Part shown: in pieces, positions 9,464-18,702 of the stretch | How the letters are laid out: every line of letters begins with the position of its first letter | Position numbering within the stretch: position 1 is the stretch's first letter | Origin: Promethearchaeia archaeon | GTDB lineage: Archaea > Asgardarchaeota > Lokiarchaeia > Sigyniarchaeales > SOKP01 | Assembly (NCBI GenBank): GCA_029856155.1 | Contig: JAHQWL010000024.1 | Span: 1-55,213 of the forward strand | Length of the DNA stretch: 55,213 nt | Direction: 5' to 3' | Notes under the pieces: generated by a model | What the model was told of the DNA's origin: nothing | What the model saw: the letters and a program-made list of their open reading frames with translations, nothing else | The model's database searches: none | Made by a program: the position numbers and the translations under genes

Positions 9464-9604
9464 TTAGAATCATCAAATAATATTAGTTTTATTAAATTAG
9501 AGTATGATTATAAGATAGATAGCTTCTTATATTTATTCTTTTAAACTCGGAATTTCGATGTCTATTTGAAAATATTTTTAATAATATCAAATAAATAGTA
9601 TTTT

Positions 9605-10405
9605 ATGACTGAAGATAATAAAAAAGTGGCTTTAATAACTGGAAGTTCCCATGGTATAGGAAAAGCCATTGTATTAGAACTTGCAAAAATCGGATTTTCT
9701 GTAGTAGTTAATGGCGCTTCAACTCAAGAACTACCTAATAAGTATAAAAATAATCTTAGACAAATTTTTAAAGAAGGATTAGAATATAGATACATTTATA
9801 TTCAAGCTAATGTAGGGAAAAAAGAAGATCGAGTAAAACTGATTAACGGAATTAAGAAAAAATTCAATCGGATAGATGTGTTAGTGAATAATGCTGGTGT
9901 TGGTCCTATTAAAAGAGGAGAAATGTTAGAAATGACAGAAGAATCCTACGATAGAGTAATGGGAATCAATCTTAAGGGTCCATTTTTCTTAACTCAGACT
10001 ATAGCTAAATGGATGATTGAGCTTAAGAAAACTCTAAAGGATGATTACCAACCATATATTATAAATATATCTTCTATAAACAGATACACAGCTTCACTCA
10101 ATAGGGGGGAATACTGTATTTCCAAAGCAGGAATGACAATGATGACTAAACTTTTTGCTGTAAGATTAGCTGAAGAAGGAATTCCGGTGTTTGAAATATC
10201 TCCTGGTATAATAGATACACCTTTAACAAAACCTAGGCATGATGCATATGATAAGTTAATTAATGAAGGCGTTTCTCCAATTAGAAGATGGGGAACGCCA
10301 ATTGATATTGCTAAACCAGTAGTTGCTATTGTAAGTGGGTTAATGCCATTCTCCACAGGCACAGTTTTGGATATAGATGGGGGATTTCATCTTCATCGAT
10401 TATGA
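9605..10405 (+). CDS. SDR family oxidoreductase (3-ketoacyl-ACP reductase type)
   Basis: A 266-residue short-chain dehydrogenase. TGSSHGIGKA (residues 13-22) is the TGxxxGIG cofactor site, NNAG lies near 97, the catalytic Ser is in NISSINRYTAS near 150, and YCISK near 169 is YxxxK. The ending, FSTGTVLDIDGGFHLHRL, is typical of classical SDRs such as FabG-like and sugar-alcohol dehydrogenases. No transmembrane segment is seen. It stands alone between a divergent membrane gene (start 9463) and a convergent Cys-rich membrane gene. The leader has no good Shine-Dalgarno, so it may be translated from a short or absent leader. Substrate unknown; the reaction is probably NAD(P)H-linked ketone/alcohol conversion. 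Confidence 0.88.
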   Translation: MTEDNKKVALITGSSHGIGKAIVLELAKIGFSVVVNGASTQELPNKYKNNLRQIFKEGLEYRYIYIQANVGKKEDRVKLINGIKKKFNRIDVLVNNAGVGPIKRGEMLEMTEESYDRVMGINLKGPFFLTQTIAKWMIELKKTLKDDYQPYIINISSINRYTASLNRGEYCISKAGMTMMTKLFAVRLAEEGIPVFEISPGIIDTPLTKPRHDAYDKLINEGVSPIRRWGTPIDIAKPVVAIVSGLMPFSTGTVLDIDGGFHLHRL

Positions 10406-10419
10406 TTTTTTATTAAGAA

Positions 10420-10914
10420 TTAAAAATATTTTTTGAAATTTCTTACTGGGCAATTCTCTTTATTACTACATTTTGGGCATAGAATTGGCCACGCTATTGT
10501 TGCATATATGAGGAAGCAAAAGGGAGGGATTAATATAATCAAAAATAAAGATGACCATAATGAAATAATTATCACGATAAAGCTAAAAATAAAATTACCC
10601 ATTCCTATTAAGGTATAAAATATTAAAGTAATTCTCATCACTTTTCGGCTTATTTTTTCTCTTTTAATCAACTTTTTTGAGAGCAAAGCACCAAATAGTA
10701 ATTGACTTGGTCCGGGACAGAAATGACCTTGATGAGGACAATCATGACAAATAATTGCTATTAATAAATTCATTAAAATATAAAAAAAAATGAAAATCAT
10801 TAAATAGATGATTGATATAATACCAAGTAAAATTATAATCCCAATAAAGGATATTATATAAAAAAGATCAATAATAATAGTATCTTTTAGTTTCCAATTA
10901 TAGATTTTATTCAT
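10420..10914 (-). CDS. Cysteine-rich membrane protein, unknown family (paralogue of 33629-34246)
   Basis: A 164-residue protein with two hydrophobic hairpins (about 12-60 and 95-145) and two cysteine clusters near the membrane faces: CHDCPHQGHFCPGPS after the second span, and CPKCSNKENCPV at the C-terminus. The spacing C-x2-C-x5/6-C-P looks like metal or Fe-S ligands. The same layout occurs in the 205-residue protein at 33629-34246, so this is a family and not chance. I do not recognise it. Possible roles are membrane-bound electron transfer or metal handling, which would suit the redox-rich surroundings, but that is inference. It is divergent from the flavoprotein at 10974 with a shared AT-rich promoter region. 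Confidence 0.7.
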   Translation of the reverse strand: MNKIYNWKLKDTIIIDLFYIISFIGIIILLGIISIIYLMIFIFFYILMNLLIAIICHDCPHQGHFCPGPSQLLFGALLSKKLIKREKISRKVMRITLIFYTLIGMGNFIFSFIVIIISLWSSLFLIILIPPFCFLIYATIAWPILCPKCSNKENCPVRNFKKYF

Positions 10915-10973
10915 TATAACAATAAATAATAATCAGTTTTTTATATAATATATAACTGACATTATAATAAAAT

Positions 10974-13001
10974 ATGAATGATTTTAATATCAAAGATCCT
11001 GAAATTAAAGAATTTAATGCGATAATAATCGGATCTGGTGCTGCTGGATTAAATTGTGCGATTCATTTAGTGCAAGAAGGTATAGATACTTCAAAAATCG
11101 CAATAATCACTGAAAAATTAGGTGGTGGAACTTCATTTAATGCTGGTTCCGATAAACAGACATATTATAAAATGTCAATTTATGGAGATCAAGGTGATTC
11201 TCCTTATGAATTGGCTAAGGATCTTTATGCTGGAGGTGCCATGCATGGTGATATTGCCTTAATTGAAGCGACCAACTCAATTAGAGAATTTTTTCATTTA
11301 GTTCAATTGGGGGTTCCTTTTCCATATGATGAATATGGAGGATTTGTAGGATACAAAACTGATAATGATCCTAAACAGAGAGCAACATCAATTGGTCCCT
11401 TTACGTCTCAAAAAATGGGGAAATGCCTATTAAATACAGTTAAAGAGAAAAACATCAACATTTTTGACAAACATTATGCTATAAAAATTATTATTGATGA
11501 TAATACTAAACAACGGGAAGCTATCGGTTTAATTTGCATTAAATCTGATGAATTATCAAAAGAAAAGAATGTAAATAATCTTTTTAGTTCGCTAAGGATT
11601 TTCAAAGCAAGAAATATTATCATTGCAACTGGAGGACCTGCTATTTTATATAAAAATTCTGTATATCCTACGTCTCAAAAAGGAACAACAAATTTAGCAA
11701 TCGAGGCAGGTTGTAAACTCCAAAACCTAACAGAATCTCAATTTGGTTTAGCCTCAACTAAATTTCGTTGGAATGTTTCTGGCTCATACCAACAAGTAAT
11801 TCCTAGATACTATTCAGTTGATGCCAATAATGCTGAAATTGAATTTCTAAATGATATTTTTCCTTCTTTTACAGAGCTATCGAAAGCAATTTTTTTAAAA
11901 GGTTATCAATGGCCTTTTAATGTAGCTCTACTTGAAGGTTACGGATCTTCCTTAATTGATTTGGCAGTGTTCCATGAGAATATAACTTTAAATCGACATG
12001 TTTTCTTGGATTATACAAAAAATCCAAAAGGATTTAATTTAGCGGAACTTCACCCTATTGCAAAAGATTATTTAAGTAAATCGAACGCATTAGCCGATAT
12101 TCCAATCAAACGCTTGAGAAAATTAAATGAACAGGCAATTAAGGTATATGATAAACATAATATCGATATTACAGTAGAACCTTTAGAAATTGCAGTGTGT
12201 AATCAGCATCTAAATGGTGGAATAACATGTGATTTATGGTGGGAATCAACTACGGTTAAAAATCTTTTTGCAATTGGAGAGATTAATGGTAGCCATGGTA
12301 TTCACAGACCTGGCGGGGCAGCATTAAATGCAGGGCAAGTCGGAGGATTAAGAGTCTCACAAAAGATTGCTCATATAGATTATAGAGATCAAGTAATAGA
12401 ATCTGAGCGTTTTCAAAAATTTCTTAAATCAGAACTAATTAATTTGAAAGACCAATTTAAAATTTTATTAGAAAATGCTCCAAATGAGAATAGTATAACA
12501 CCACTTATTCTTTTAGATCAAATTCAAAATAGGATGTCAAAATATGCTACAATTATTCGTCCCTTGAAAGATTTGGAATCTGAAATTGAAATTATTCAAA
12601 AGCAAATAAATAATATTGTAGAATCAATTGTTTTAGAGCGCCAAACGGATATTATTGACTTTTATTGCGTAAAAGATGCTCTATTTACTCAATTATTCTT
12701 TTTACAAGCAATTTTAAACTATCATCTCTCAAATGGGCGAAGTAGAGGTTCTTATTTAATTTTAAGAGATAAATTGCAGGATTCTTTGTCAGAAATGCAT
12801 ATCCTACCTCCCGGGTATCTTAAAGAATATAAGTTTATTCATAACAATGTGGATTTATCAAAAAAAATCCAGACTCTTCAATGGAAGGATGGACAAATTT
12901 TCATTAAATGGGAGGATATAAGAGAGATACCTACTGATTTTGGATGGTTTGAAAACGTATGGAAAGAATTTTTAAAAAACAAAAAAGAGTATAAAAAATG
13001 A
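10974..13001 (+). CDS. FAD-dependent oxidoreductase, fumarate reductase/aspartate oxidase-like
   Basis: A 675-residue flavoprotein of the succinate dehydrogenase/fumarate reductase flavoprotein superfamily. It has an N-terminal dinucleotide fold AIIIGSGAAGLNCA near 17, then TEKLGGGTSFNAGSDKQ near 46, IIIATGGPAILYKNSVYPT near 220, and the C-terminal FAD-binding block NLFAIGEINGSHGIHRPGG near 437. The last 200 residues are helical and resemble the C-terminal region of aspartate oxidase and fumarate reductase. No heme- or Fe-S-type Cys motifs, signal peptide or membrane span are evident, so it is probably soluble. It overlaps the next gene by four bases (ATGA), which suggests translational coupling. 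The substrate is not known. Confidence 0.87.
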   Translation: MNDFNIKDPEIKEFNAIIIGSGAAGLNCAIHLVQEGIDTSKIAIITEKLGGGTSFNAGSDKQTYYKMSIYGDQGDSPYELAKDLYAGGAMHGDIALIEATNSIREFFHLVQLGVPFPYDEYGGFVGYKTDNDPKQRATSIGPFTSQKMGKCLLNTVKEKNINIFDKHYAIKIIIDDNTKQREAIGLICIKSDELSKEKNVNNLFSSLRIFKARNIIIATGGPAILYKNSVYPTSQKGTTNLAIEAGCKLQNLTESQFGLASTKFRWNVSGSYQQVIPRYYSVDANNAEIEFLNDIFPSFTELSKAIFLKGYQWPFNVALLEGYGSSLIDLAVFHENITLNRHVFLDYTKNPKGFNLAELHPIAKDYLSKSNALADIPIKRLRKLNEQAIKVYDKHNIDITVEPLEIAVCNQHLNGGITCDLWWESTTVKNLFAIGEINGSHGIHRPGGAALNAGQVGGLRVSQKIAHIDYRDQVIESERFQKFLKSELINLKDQFKILLENAPNENSITPLILLDQIQNRMSKYATIIRPLKDLESEIEIIQKQINNIVESIVLERQTDIIDFYCVKDALFTQLFFLQAILNYHLSNGRSRGSYLILRDKLQDSLSEMHILPPGYLKEYKFIHNNVDLSKKIQTLQWKDGQIFIKWEDIREIPTDFGWFENVWKEFLKNKKEYKK

Positions 13002-13327
13002 AAAACTCAGAAGATTTAGGGAATATAATTTCTCTAAGCAAAATCGGGCAAAAAATTTTTGAGATAAAAGGGAAATATCACCCTAATCTAATTGCTAATT
13101 TATCTAGAGAAGCCTATGATTTGTATGTAATAAGAATGTCGATCTGTGATCAGCTTCTTGAACAATTAGATAAGAAAGGTATAACTGTTGAAAAGATAGA
13201 AGATTTTATCAAGAATAAAATGAAGGAAAGCAAAGAACAGCTAGATAAAGCAAAAGACGAGATGGAGTCTGAATTAATCCAATTAACGATTAAAGAATGG
13301 AAAGATTTTTATAAATATATGAAATAA
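12998..13327 (+). CDS. Small helical protein coupled to the flavoprotein, unknown
   Basis: A 109-residue, highly charged, mostly helical protein; residues 60-95 (KNKMKESKEQLDKAKDEMES) have coiled-coil character. No known motif, cysteine cluster or signal peptide is seen. Its ATG overlaps the TGA of the preceding flavoprotein gene, so the two are almost certainly cotranscribed and coupled, and it may be a partner subunit or chaperone of that enzyme. This is inference from position only. The AT-rich hairpin at 13423-13447 lies downstream and may end the transcript. Confidence 0.7.
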   Translation: MKNSEDLGNIISLSKIGQKIFEIKGKYHPNLIANLSREAYDLYVIRMSICDQLLEQLDKKGITVEKIEDFIKNKMKESKEQLDKAKDEMESELIQLTIKEWKDFYKYMK

Positions 13328-13422
13328 TATATAGTTTCTCAAAATTAATAATTATTTACCCTAATGAAATCTTCTTCGTTATTTGTTCTCTAATAAAAAT
13401 AGGAAAAAAAGGAATATAAGAT

Positions 13423-13447
13423 GAAAAAAATATTTAATATTTTTTTC
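13423..13447. terminator. AT-rich perfect inverted repeat, possible bidirectional terminator
   Basis: G-A7-TATT, a central T, then AATA-T7-C form a perfect 12-bp stem between the convergent genes ending at 13327 and 13470. Either transcript would end in a U-rich stretch. Confidence 0.5.
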
Positions 13448-13469
13448 TCATTTTTGATAATTTTATGAA

Positions 13470-14294
13470 TTAACCAATTATTATAGGACCTCCACCACCG
13501 CCATTACCTGGTGGTTGTACCTCGATGGTAGCTTGAAAAAAACTTTCATCAGGAGACCCGTCGTTATTAATTGCCCAAACTCTTAAAACGTGAAATCCTT
13601 CTATTGGTGGAACTGCAACATTGTAATAAACTTCAATTGTACCATCAAGTTGATCATCGTAATATCTTACCTCTCCATCAACTGTAATATTTATTAACTT
13701 TAATCCAGATTCGAGATCCTTGATGTGAACAATCCACTCAGTAACATCTTCTGTTGTATACCCTCCTTCATATTGAACCTCTATTGTAGGTGGAGTATCA
13801 TCATCGTAAATATTTAAAGGATTTATCTCAGAGAGAATTAAATCACATTCAAAAAGAAATAATTCTTTTAAATCCTCACATATAATCCATGGGTTTTTGA
13901 AAACTCCATCTCCCCATGAGTCTGCTTCTTCATTTGTTTTCAGTCCAGTTAGTTTGGGTTTGATATCATAAAGCATCTTATTGTAAGCGTCTTCAAAGAT
14001 TTCATTATATATTAACTCTTGTACTTTTGATAATTTATATAAAACTACATCCTTTCTAATTTTCGCTGGTTTTCTCCAACATTCGTCTGGAGAATTTTGA
14101 ATTAATTCTTTAAATTCATCAATATCAGACGTAAAATTATTAGTAAAAGATTTTCCAATAGGAATTAAAGACAAAAGACCTAAACCACTTAATAAAATTA
14201 TCAAAATATAAATATTCGGCTTTTTTAGATTGTATTTTTCTATATTCATTTTGTTGAATTCACTATCACTATTGAATTTACATTTTTTTATCAT
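13470..14294 (-). CDS. Membrane-anchored extracellular protein with Ig-like domain
   Basis: A 274-residue protein with one N-terminal hydrophobic segment (about 28-48), acting as signal anchor or signal peptide. A charged helical region (50-165) follows, then a beta-sandwich region (about 168-260) beginning DDTPPTIEVQYEGG, with LKLINITVDG and FHVLRVWAINNDG, resembling Ig-like repeats of archaeal surface proteins. The tail is glycine-rich and hydrophobic. The first ATG and Met16 (ATG at 14249) are both possible starts; neither has a clear Shine-Dalgarno, and Met16 leaves a shorter cytoplasmic tail. The function is unknown. No other gene in the window looks like an operon partner. Confidence 0.7.
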   Translation of the reverse strand: MIKKCKFNSDSEFNKMNIEKYNLKKPNIYILIILLSGLGLLSLIPIGKSFTNNFTSDIDEFKELIQNSPDECWRKPAKIRKDVVLYKLSKVQELIYNEIFEDAYNKMLYDIKPKLTGLKTNEEADSWGDGVFKNPWIICEDLKELFLFECDLILSEINPLNIYDDDTPPTIEVQYEGGYTTEDVTEWIVHIKDLESGLKLINITVDGEVRYYDDQLDGTIEVYYNVAVPPIEGFHVLRVWAINNDGSPDESFFQATIEVQPPGNGGGGGPIIIG

Positions 14295-14487
14295 TTAGAT
14301 ATAATTGTAACATATTTTCTCTGCTTAATTTATAAATCAATAAGGACTGATTTTTTACATCACAATTCATAGTTTTTTTCATTAAATTTTAATCGATCAA
14401 TCAATCAAGATTTTAAAAAATAAACAAATGGTTTAATAACCCCTAAATACAATAAAAAAATTAGAAGAATTAAAATGAAGTGATTGA

Positions 14488-15324
14488 ATGGAAGGAAAAA
14501 TTTGTATGATTACAGGAGCTAATTCTGGTATTGGCAAAGCAACTGCTAAAGCTTTAGCAAAAATGAATGCTACTGTCGTTATGGTTTGTCACAATAAAGA
14601 ACGTGGAGAAAAAGCTAAAGAAGAAATTATCAATGAAACAGGAAATAAAAAGATTGATTTATATCTCTGTGATTTATCTTCTCAAGAGCAGATTCGGAAA
14701 CTCGTCGAAGAATATAAGAATAAATATCAGAAGTTAGATGTGTTAATAAATAATGCAGGAATTATGCTTAAAAAGCGAGTATTATCTATTGATGGAATTG
14801 AAATGAATTTTGCTGTGCATTTTCTTGCACCATTTTTATTAACTAATTTATTGCTCGATGTTTTAAAAAAGAGTGCTCCAAGTCGTATTATTAATGTTGC
14901 TTCAGCCGCTCACAAAAGAGCAAAAATTGATTTTAATGATCTTCAGAGCGAAAACAAGAAATACCGTTTATTTACAGTATATGGCATATCAAAATTGGCG
15001 GAGGTATTATTTACCTATGAATTAAGTAGGAAATTAGAAGGAACTGGAGTAAATGCTAATGCAGTTCATCCTGGAGTAGTTAATTCTAATCTTGGTCGAG
15101 ATCAATCAAAATTCAGCCAATGGTTTGCACGAAAATTTTTCAAAAGTCCGGAAGAAGGAGCTCAAACTTCAATATATTTAGCATCTTCTCCAGAAGTAGA
15201 AGGTATAACTGGGAAATACTTTGTTAATAAACAACCAAAAGAATCTTCTGAAGAATCCTATAATGAGGATTATGCTAAAAAATTATGGCATACTGCTCAG
15301 GAAATGACAAAATTAAAGGCTTAA
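14488..15324 (+). CDS. SDR family oxidoreductase (retinol dehydrogenase-like)
   Basis: A 278-residue short-chain dehydrogenase related to retinol dehydrogenase/WWOX-type proteins. It has TGANSGIGKATA near residue 9, DLSS near 62, NNAGIM near 88, the catalytic Ser in NVASAAHKRAK near 137, YGISK near 168, and HPGVVNSNLG near 189. It is the longer subtype, with a segment between the catalytic Ser and Tyr. AAGTGAT three bases before the ATG is the ribosome-binding site. The protein is soluble. The reaction should be NAD(P)-dependent alcohol/carbonyl conversion on a hydrophobic substrate, which is only a family-level statement. It is monocistronic between a divergent surface protein gene and the chemoreceptor. 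Confidence 0.88.
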   Translation: MEGKICMITGANSGIGKATAKALAKMNATVVMVCHNKERGEKAKEEIINETGNKKIDLYLCDLSSQEQIRKLVEEYKNKYQKLDVLINNAGIMLKKRVLSIDGIEMNFAVHFLAPFLLTNLLLDVLKKSAPSRIINVASAAHKRAKIDFNDLQSENKKYRLFTVYGISKLAEVLFTYELSRKLEGTGVNANAVHPGVVNSNLGRDQSKFSQWFARKFFKSPEEGAQTSIYLASSPEVEGITGKYFVNKQPKESSEESYNEDYAKKLWHTAQEMTKLKA

Positions 15325-15379
15325 CAATTTTTTCTAAATTATTTTGTGTGTAAACAAAATATAAGTATGTAAAAAAAAA

Positions 15380-15390
15380 CCTTTAAATAC
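15380..15390 (+). promoter_or_regulatory. Archaeal TATA box (putative) for the chemoreceptor gene
   Basis: CCTTTAAATAC follows an A-run that could serve as a BRE. It lies about 90 bases before the ATG at 15476, leaving a leader of roughly 60 bases. The same TTTAAATA core occurs at 18532 and 35534. Confidence 0.5.
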
Positions 15391-15475
15391 AAATTTTATC
15401 ATCTTTTGGTAAAATATATGTAATTTTTATCTTTTTGCATATTATTGATCTATTTTTAAATTAAAGGTGTGAAAT

Positions 15476-16591
15476 ATGAATGTACCCTATGTCGGCTGTG
15501 CTGTTGTAATGACACTTTCTGCTATAATTTTCACTGTAGCTTATAAAAAGAGAAGAGAACTTCTTCCTTGGTACGTAGCAATAATATTGAATGCAATAGG
15601 ATATTTTTTTGTTGCTCTAGAAATTGGTACCGGTGAGGGTCTACAAATAAGCCCAATAGCAATGATATTTTTTATGTGTGGGACTTTTGTATTAATATAT
15701 GCGGTTATTAAAGAGTATTATCAAACATTTATTAAAGTAAAATCCAAAAATAAAATGGCTCTGAAATATGCTGCTCCCGCGGCTATACTCCCTGCATCCT
15801 TTTCTTTTTATCTGATGCTTATGCTTGCAATGATTCTGTGTATAAGCATGTTAATAAGACTCTTTCTTCATAAAAAATCATTAATACATGCTTTCTTTTT
15901 GTTAGCATTGATAAATGGGTTATTCAATATTATTGTTGCAATGATTACAGAAATTGCACCATCAGATAATAGTCAAAAATTGAGTGATTTCATTGGAGCC
16001 GTTATGACAACAACTTATCTTATAATGGGTATAGTTGCGATTGTAGAAAAAAGAATTATGGATACAAATAATATTCTTACAAATGTACTAGATTCTGCTT
16101 CATCTGCTAGTATAAATACAGCAAATATAGCTACTGAATTAGCAGCAAGTGCAAGTGAAGTGAATGCGGCATCAGAAGAAATTGCATCAAGTACTCAAGA
16201 ATTGACAAATAGTTCTCAAGAAATTATGGTTTCAACTCGTGAGATTGGTGATGTCTTAGATTTAATTACAAATGTATCTGATCAAACAAATTTATTAGCA
16301 CTTAATGCAAGTATCGAAGCGGGAAGAGCAGGAGAACATGGAAGGGGATTTGCTGTTGTTGCAGATGAAGTTAGAAAACTAGCAGAAGAATCAAAAAATG
16401 CAGTAAGAGTAACGAATGAAAAAATTAATCGAATAATCAGTAAAATTAATCAAACCTTTAATAATATGGAAGGTATTAGCGCCTCTGCAGAACAACAATC
16501 AGCCTCAATGGAAGAAATATCTTCAACAGCACAGAAATTAGGAAACTTAGCAGAAACTTTAAAAGAATCATTATCAATAAAGAAAATTTAA
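15476..16591 (+). CDS. Methyl-accepting chemotaxis protein with multi-span membrane sensor
   Basis: A 371-residue chemoreceptor. Residues 1-195 form about six to seven membrane spans with no large extracellular loop, instead of the usual two-span periplasmic sensor. No HAMP domain is evident. Residues 200-365 are a coiled-coil signalling domain, with the conserved tip [20 protein letters not shown] and [18 protein letters not shown] near 270-305, where CheA/CheW normally dock. It is shorter than usual receptors. GGTGTGA precedes the ATG. No che or archaellum genes are in this window, so it is an orphan here. It may sense a membrane-associated or energy-related cue; this is inferred from its architecture. 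Confidence 0.87.
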   Translation: MNVPYVGCAVVMTLSAIIFTVAYKKRRELLPWYVAIILNAIGYFFVALEIGTGEGLQISPIAMIFFMCGTFVLIYAVIKEYYQTFIKVKSKNKMALKYAAPAAILPASFSFYLMLMLAMILCISMLIRLFLHKKSLIHAFFLLALINGLFNIIVAMITEIAPSDNSQKLSDFIGAVMTTTYLIMGIVAIVEKRIMDTNNILTNVLDSASSASINTANIATELAASASEVNAASEEIASSTQELTNSSQEIMVSTREIGDVLDLITNVSDQTNLLALNASIEAGRAGEHGRGFAVVADEVRKLAEESKNAVRVTNEKINRIISKINQTFNNMEGISASAEQQSASMEEISSTAQKLGNLAETLKESLSIKKI

Positions 16592-16733
16592 AATTGAACT
16601 TCTTTTTATTTTAGCTCTTTAATCTTCATATCTAATATGATTAAAGTATTAGATTAAGAATTAATTAATTCTATAATTATCTTTAATGATTAAACATTAA
16701 ATATTTCAAAAACGATAGTATTTTTGATCTAAA

Positions 16734-17324
16734 ATGTTTCATAAGATACCTGAATCTATTAAGAAGCGAATGAAATATTTAGAAGACTTCGATACCAAGG
16801 ATAGGATTGATGGAACTCCCAGAATGGAAAGACTTCGTCAAATTCCTCCAGAGACTGGAAAATTTGTATCAATTCTAGCTGTTAGTGCTCCAAAAGGAGA
16901 ATTTTTAGAAATAGGGACTAGCGCAGGATACTCAGCGCTATGGATAACTCTTGCATGTAAACTTAATGGAAATAAATTAGTAACGTTTGAGATTTTAAAG
17001 GATAAAATAAAATTAGCTCGAGAAACATTTGAAGTAACTGATTTACATGATGTTGTCGAATTAATTGAAGGTGACGCTCGAGATTATATTCCAAATTATA
17101 GAAATATATCGTTTTGTTTTTTAGATGCTGAAAAAGAAGTTTATGAAGATTGTTATGATCTTCTAATTCCAAATATGGTTAAAGGAGGAATTCTTGTTGC
17201 TGATAACGCGATTAATCATTATGAAACATTGAAACCAATGTTGGATAAAGCTTTAGCTGATGAACGAGTTGATGGTATGATTGTACCAATTGGTAAAGGA
17301 GAATTAGTTTGCAGGAAAATTTAA
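16734..17324 (+). CDS. Class I SAM-dependent O-methyltransferase
   Basis: A 196-residue methyltransferase of the caffeoyl-CoA O-methyltransferase/YrrM-like group. [17 protein letters not shown] near residue 57 is AdoMet motif [11 protein letters not shown] near 83 is the acidic post-I strand, EGDARDYI near 113 is motif [19 protein letters not shown] near 126 carries the metal-type Asp, and [12 protein letters not shown] near 149 follows. No membrane segments. Family members methylate catechol-like hydroxyl groups or tRNA, so the acceptor is open. The stop is 17 bases from that of the convergent WD40 gene. Confidence 0.87.
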   Translation: MFHKIPESIKKRMKYLEDFDTKDRIDGTPRMERLRQIPPETGKFVSILAVSAPKGEFLEIGTSAGYSALWITLACKLNGNKLVTFEILKDKIKLARETFEVTDLHDVVELIEGDARDYIPNYRNISFCFLDAEKEVYEDCYDLLIPNMVKGGILVADNAINHYETLKPMLDKALADERVDGMIVPIGKGELVCRKI

Positions 17325-17340
17325 GGTCATACAGACTTTT

Positions 17341-18252
17341 CTAGGGAAGTTCCCATATTTTTATCGTCTGATCTGTTGCTCCACTGGCGATATACATTCC
17401 ATCAGGTGAGACTGTAACCGCAAAAATCGCACCTTTATGCCCCGTTAAAGAGCGAGTTAATTGACCTGAAGATATCTCCCATATTTTTATAGTTCTATCC
17501 ATTGAACCACTGATTAAATATTTCCCATCAGGTGTTAACGCAAGAGCATACACAGCTCCCTTATGAGCTTCAAGAGTATTAATCAATTCACCAGTAGAAA
17601 AATCCCAAATTCGAATACGCTTGTTCCATGAACCACTAATGACATATTTCATGTCAGGGGTTATCACAAGTGAATGAATATCACCCAATTTTTTAGTTTT
17701 AAATTCTTTAATGGTAGATCTAGTTGATATATCCCATATATTAATAGATTTTCTTGCCTTCACATAGGCTATATAATTACTATCTGATGAGATCACTAAT
17801 GTCCTACTTACTCCACCGGTTTTAAATTTATCAATAAGTTCCCCTGTTTCCAAATCCCATATGCTTATTCCACCATACGTACTAGATATTCCAATAACAA
17901 ATTTGCCATCGGTGGAAACATCAACTTTTAAAACAGCTCCTTTTGTTTTTGCTTCCCACACTAAGTTTCCAGATAAAAACTCCCACACTTTTATTCTAAC
18001 ATTCTCAATGCCAGAAATAATATATTGTCCGTTGGGGGAAATTGCTACATCGTTTACCCAGCTAAAAGTGCCTGTAGTTGCCTTAATTTTTCTAACTTGA
18101 CTTCCAGATGCAATATCCCATACTTCAATATAGTTTTTTGAAGCACAAACAATATAATTCCCATCAGGCGTAAATTTTAATGAACTTATTGTTCCTTGGG
18201 TACCCACATCTTCTTTTTTTCTAATTGTTCTATGATTATAACTACTTTCCAT
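17341..18252 (-). CDS. WD40 repeat protein, seven blades
   Basis: A 303-residue soluble protein made almost only of seven WD40 repeats of about 40 residues, each ending in a WD/WE-type motif (IEVWDIASG, IKVWEFLSG, ISIWDLETG, INIWDIST, IRIWDFSTG, IKIWEISSG, IKIWELP). A single propeller of this length should close on itself, with the last strand in the final repeat. I chose the ATG at 18252 because GAGTGAT lies exactly seven bases upstream; the GTG at 18264 is part of that Shine-Dalgarno. There is no signal peptide, so it is cytoplasmic, probably a scaffold. No operon partner; convergent with the methyltransferase gene. Confidence 0.9.
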   Translation of the reverse strand: MESSYNHRTIRKKEDVGTQGTISSLKFTPDGNYIVCASKNYIEVWDIASGSQVRKIKATTGTFSWVNDVAISPNGQYIISGIENVRIKVWEFLSGNLVWEAKTKGAVLKVDVSTDGKFVIGISSTYGGISIWDLETGELIDKFKTGGVSRTLVISSDSNYIAYVKARKSINIWDISTRSTIKEFKTKKLGDIHSLVITPDMKYVISGSWNKRIRIWDFSTGELINTLEAHKGAVYALALTPDGKYLISGSMDRTIKIWEISSGQLTRSLTGHKGAIFAVTVSPDGMYIASGATDQTIKIWELP

Positions 18253-18516
18253 TTTTAAAATCACTCATAAATTTAGATTAATATAATTAAGTGATGTAGT
18301 CTTATTTATATCTTCAAAATCTGGGATGAATATCTCATTTCGATCTATTTTGCAATGAAAGAATTATATCAAAAAGAGGGAGGGATTCCTTGGAACATAT
18401 TGGGTTTTGTATTGATTGAATAGGATGACAAAAGATCTGTAATATTTATGATCATTCATAATCTTGCTATAATTAACATTTAGAGATATACTTTCGCAAT
18501 TGGAACCTATAAAGTA

Positions 18517-18531
18517 CTTTGCGATGCAAAG
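18517..18531. promoter_or_regulatory. Operator-like inverted repeat CTTTGC-GAT-GCAAAG
   Basis: A perfect 6-bp inverted repeat with a 3-bp centre, ending where the TATA-like CTTTAAATA (18532-18540) begins. A protein bound here would cover the BRE and block TFB/TBP. The winged-helix regulator at the end of the downstream cluster is a candidate ligand. Confidence 0.5.
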
Positions 18532-18540
18532 CTTTAAATA
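18532..18540 (+). promoter_or_regulatory. Archaeal TATA box (putative) for the ABC cluster
   Basis: CTTTAAATA matches the TATA-like core seen before the chemoreceptor gene. The start of transcription would lie near 18565, giving a leader of roughly 135 bases before the ATG at 18703. Confidence 0.5.
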
Positions 18541-18563
18541 TTTTGTTTCATATCATTTTAATA

Positions 18564-18579
18564 GGACTTAAGAAAGTCC
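18564..18579 (+). other. Small hairpin near the predicted transcript start
   Basis: GGACTT-AAGA-AAGTCC is a perfect six-pair stem with a four-base loop. It sits at or just after the predicted 5' end of the ABC-cluster transcript and could stabilise or regulate it. Confidence 0.4.
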
Positions 18580-18702
18580 CTCTGGATAGGAGAAGATAAA
18601 TCAAATTCATAGTTTATACTCTTAGTCCAATTTAGATTGTTAAATTTAAAATATATCAATTAGTTCAATTTAGGTTTAGAAAAATAGGAAGTGATAAAAA
18701 AT

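Larger units (their letters stand above)
18265..18690. other. Intergenic region between WD40 gene and ABC cluster
   Basis: About 425 bases without a convincing gene. It holds the WD40 ribosome-binding site at its left end, and a short 22-codon reading frame near 18357 that I do not accept as a gene. It also holds an inverted repeat next to a TATA-like box (18517-18540), a small hairpin (18564-18579), and a leader of about 130 bases before the first gene of the ABC cluster. Confidence 0.6.

Noticed and set aside
10045..10362. 105-codon minus-strand frame within the SDR gene
   Set aside because: The plus-strand frame has full SDR motifs; the antisense frame has none.
10936..10962. CAGTT...AACTG around an AT-rich core as an operator
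   Set aside because: The core is simple TATA-type sequence expected in a shared divergent promoter, so the short arms could be chance.
18262..18264. GTG start for the WD40 gene
   Set aside because: It lies inside GAGTGAT, the Shine-Dalgarno for ATG at 18252.
18357..18423. 22-codon reading frame beginning MKELYQKEGG
   Set aside because: It has no ribosome-binding site at the right distance and no similarity I recognise; length and composition fit chance.
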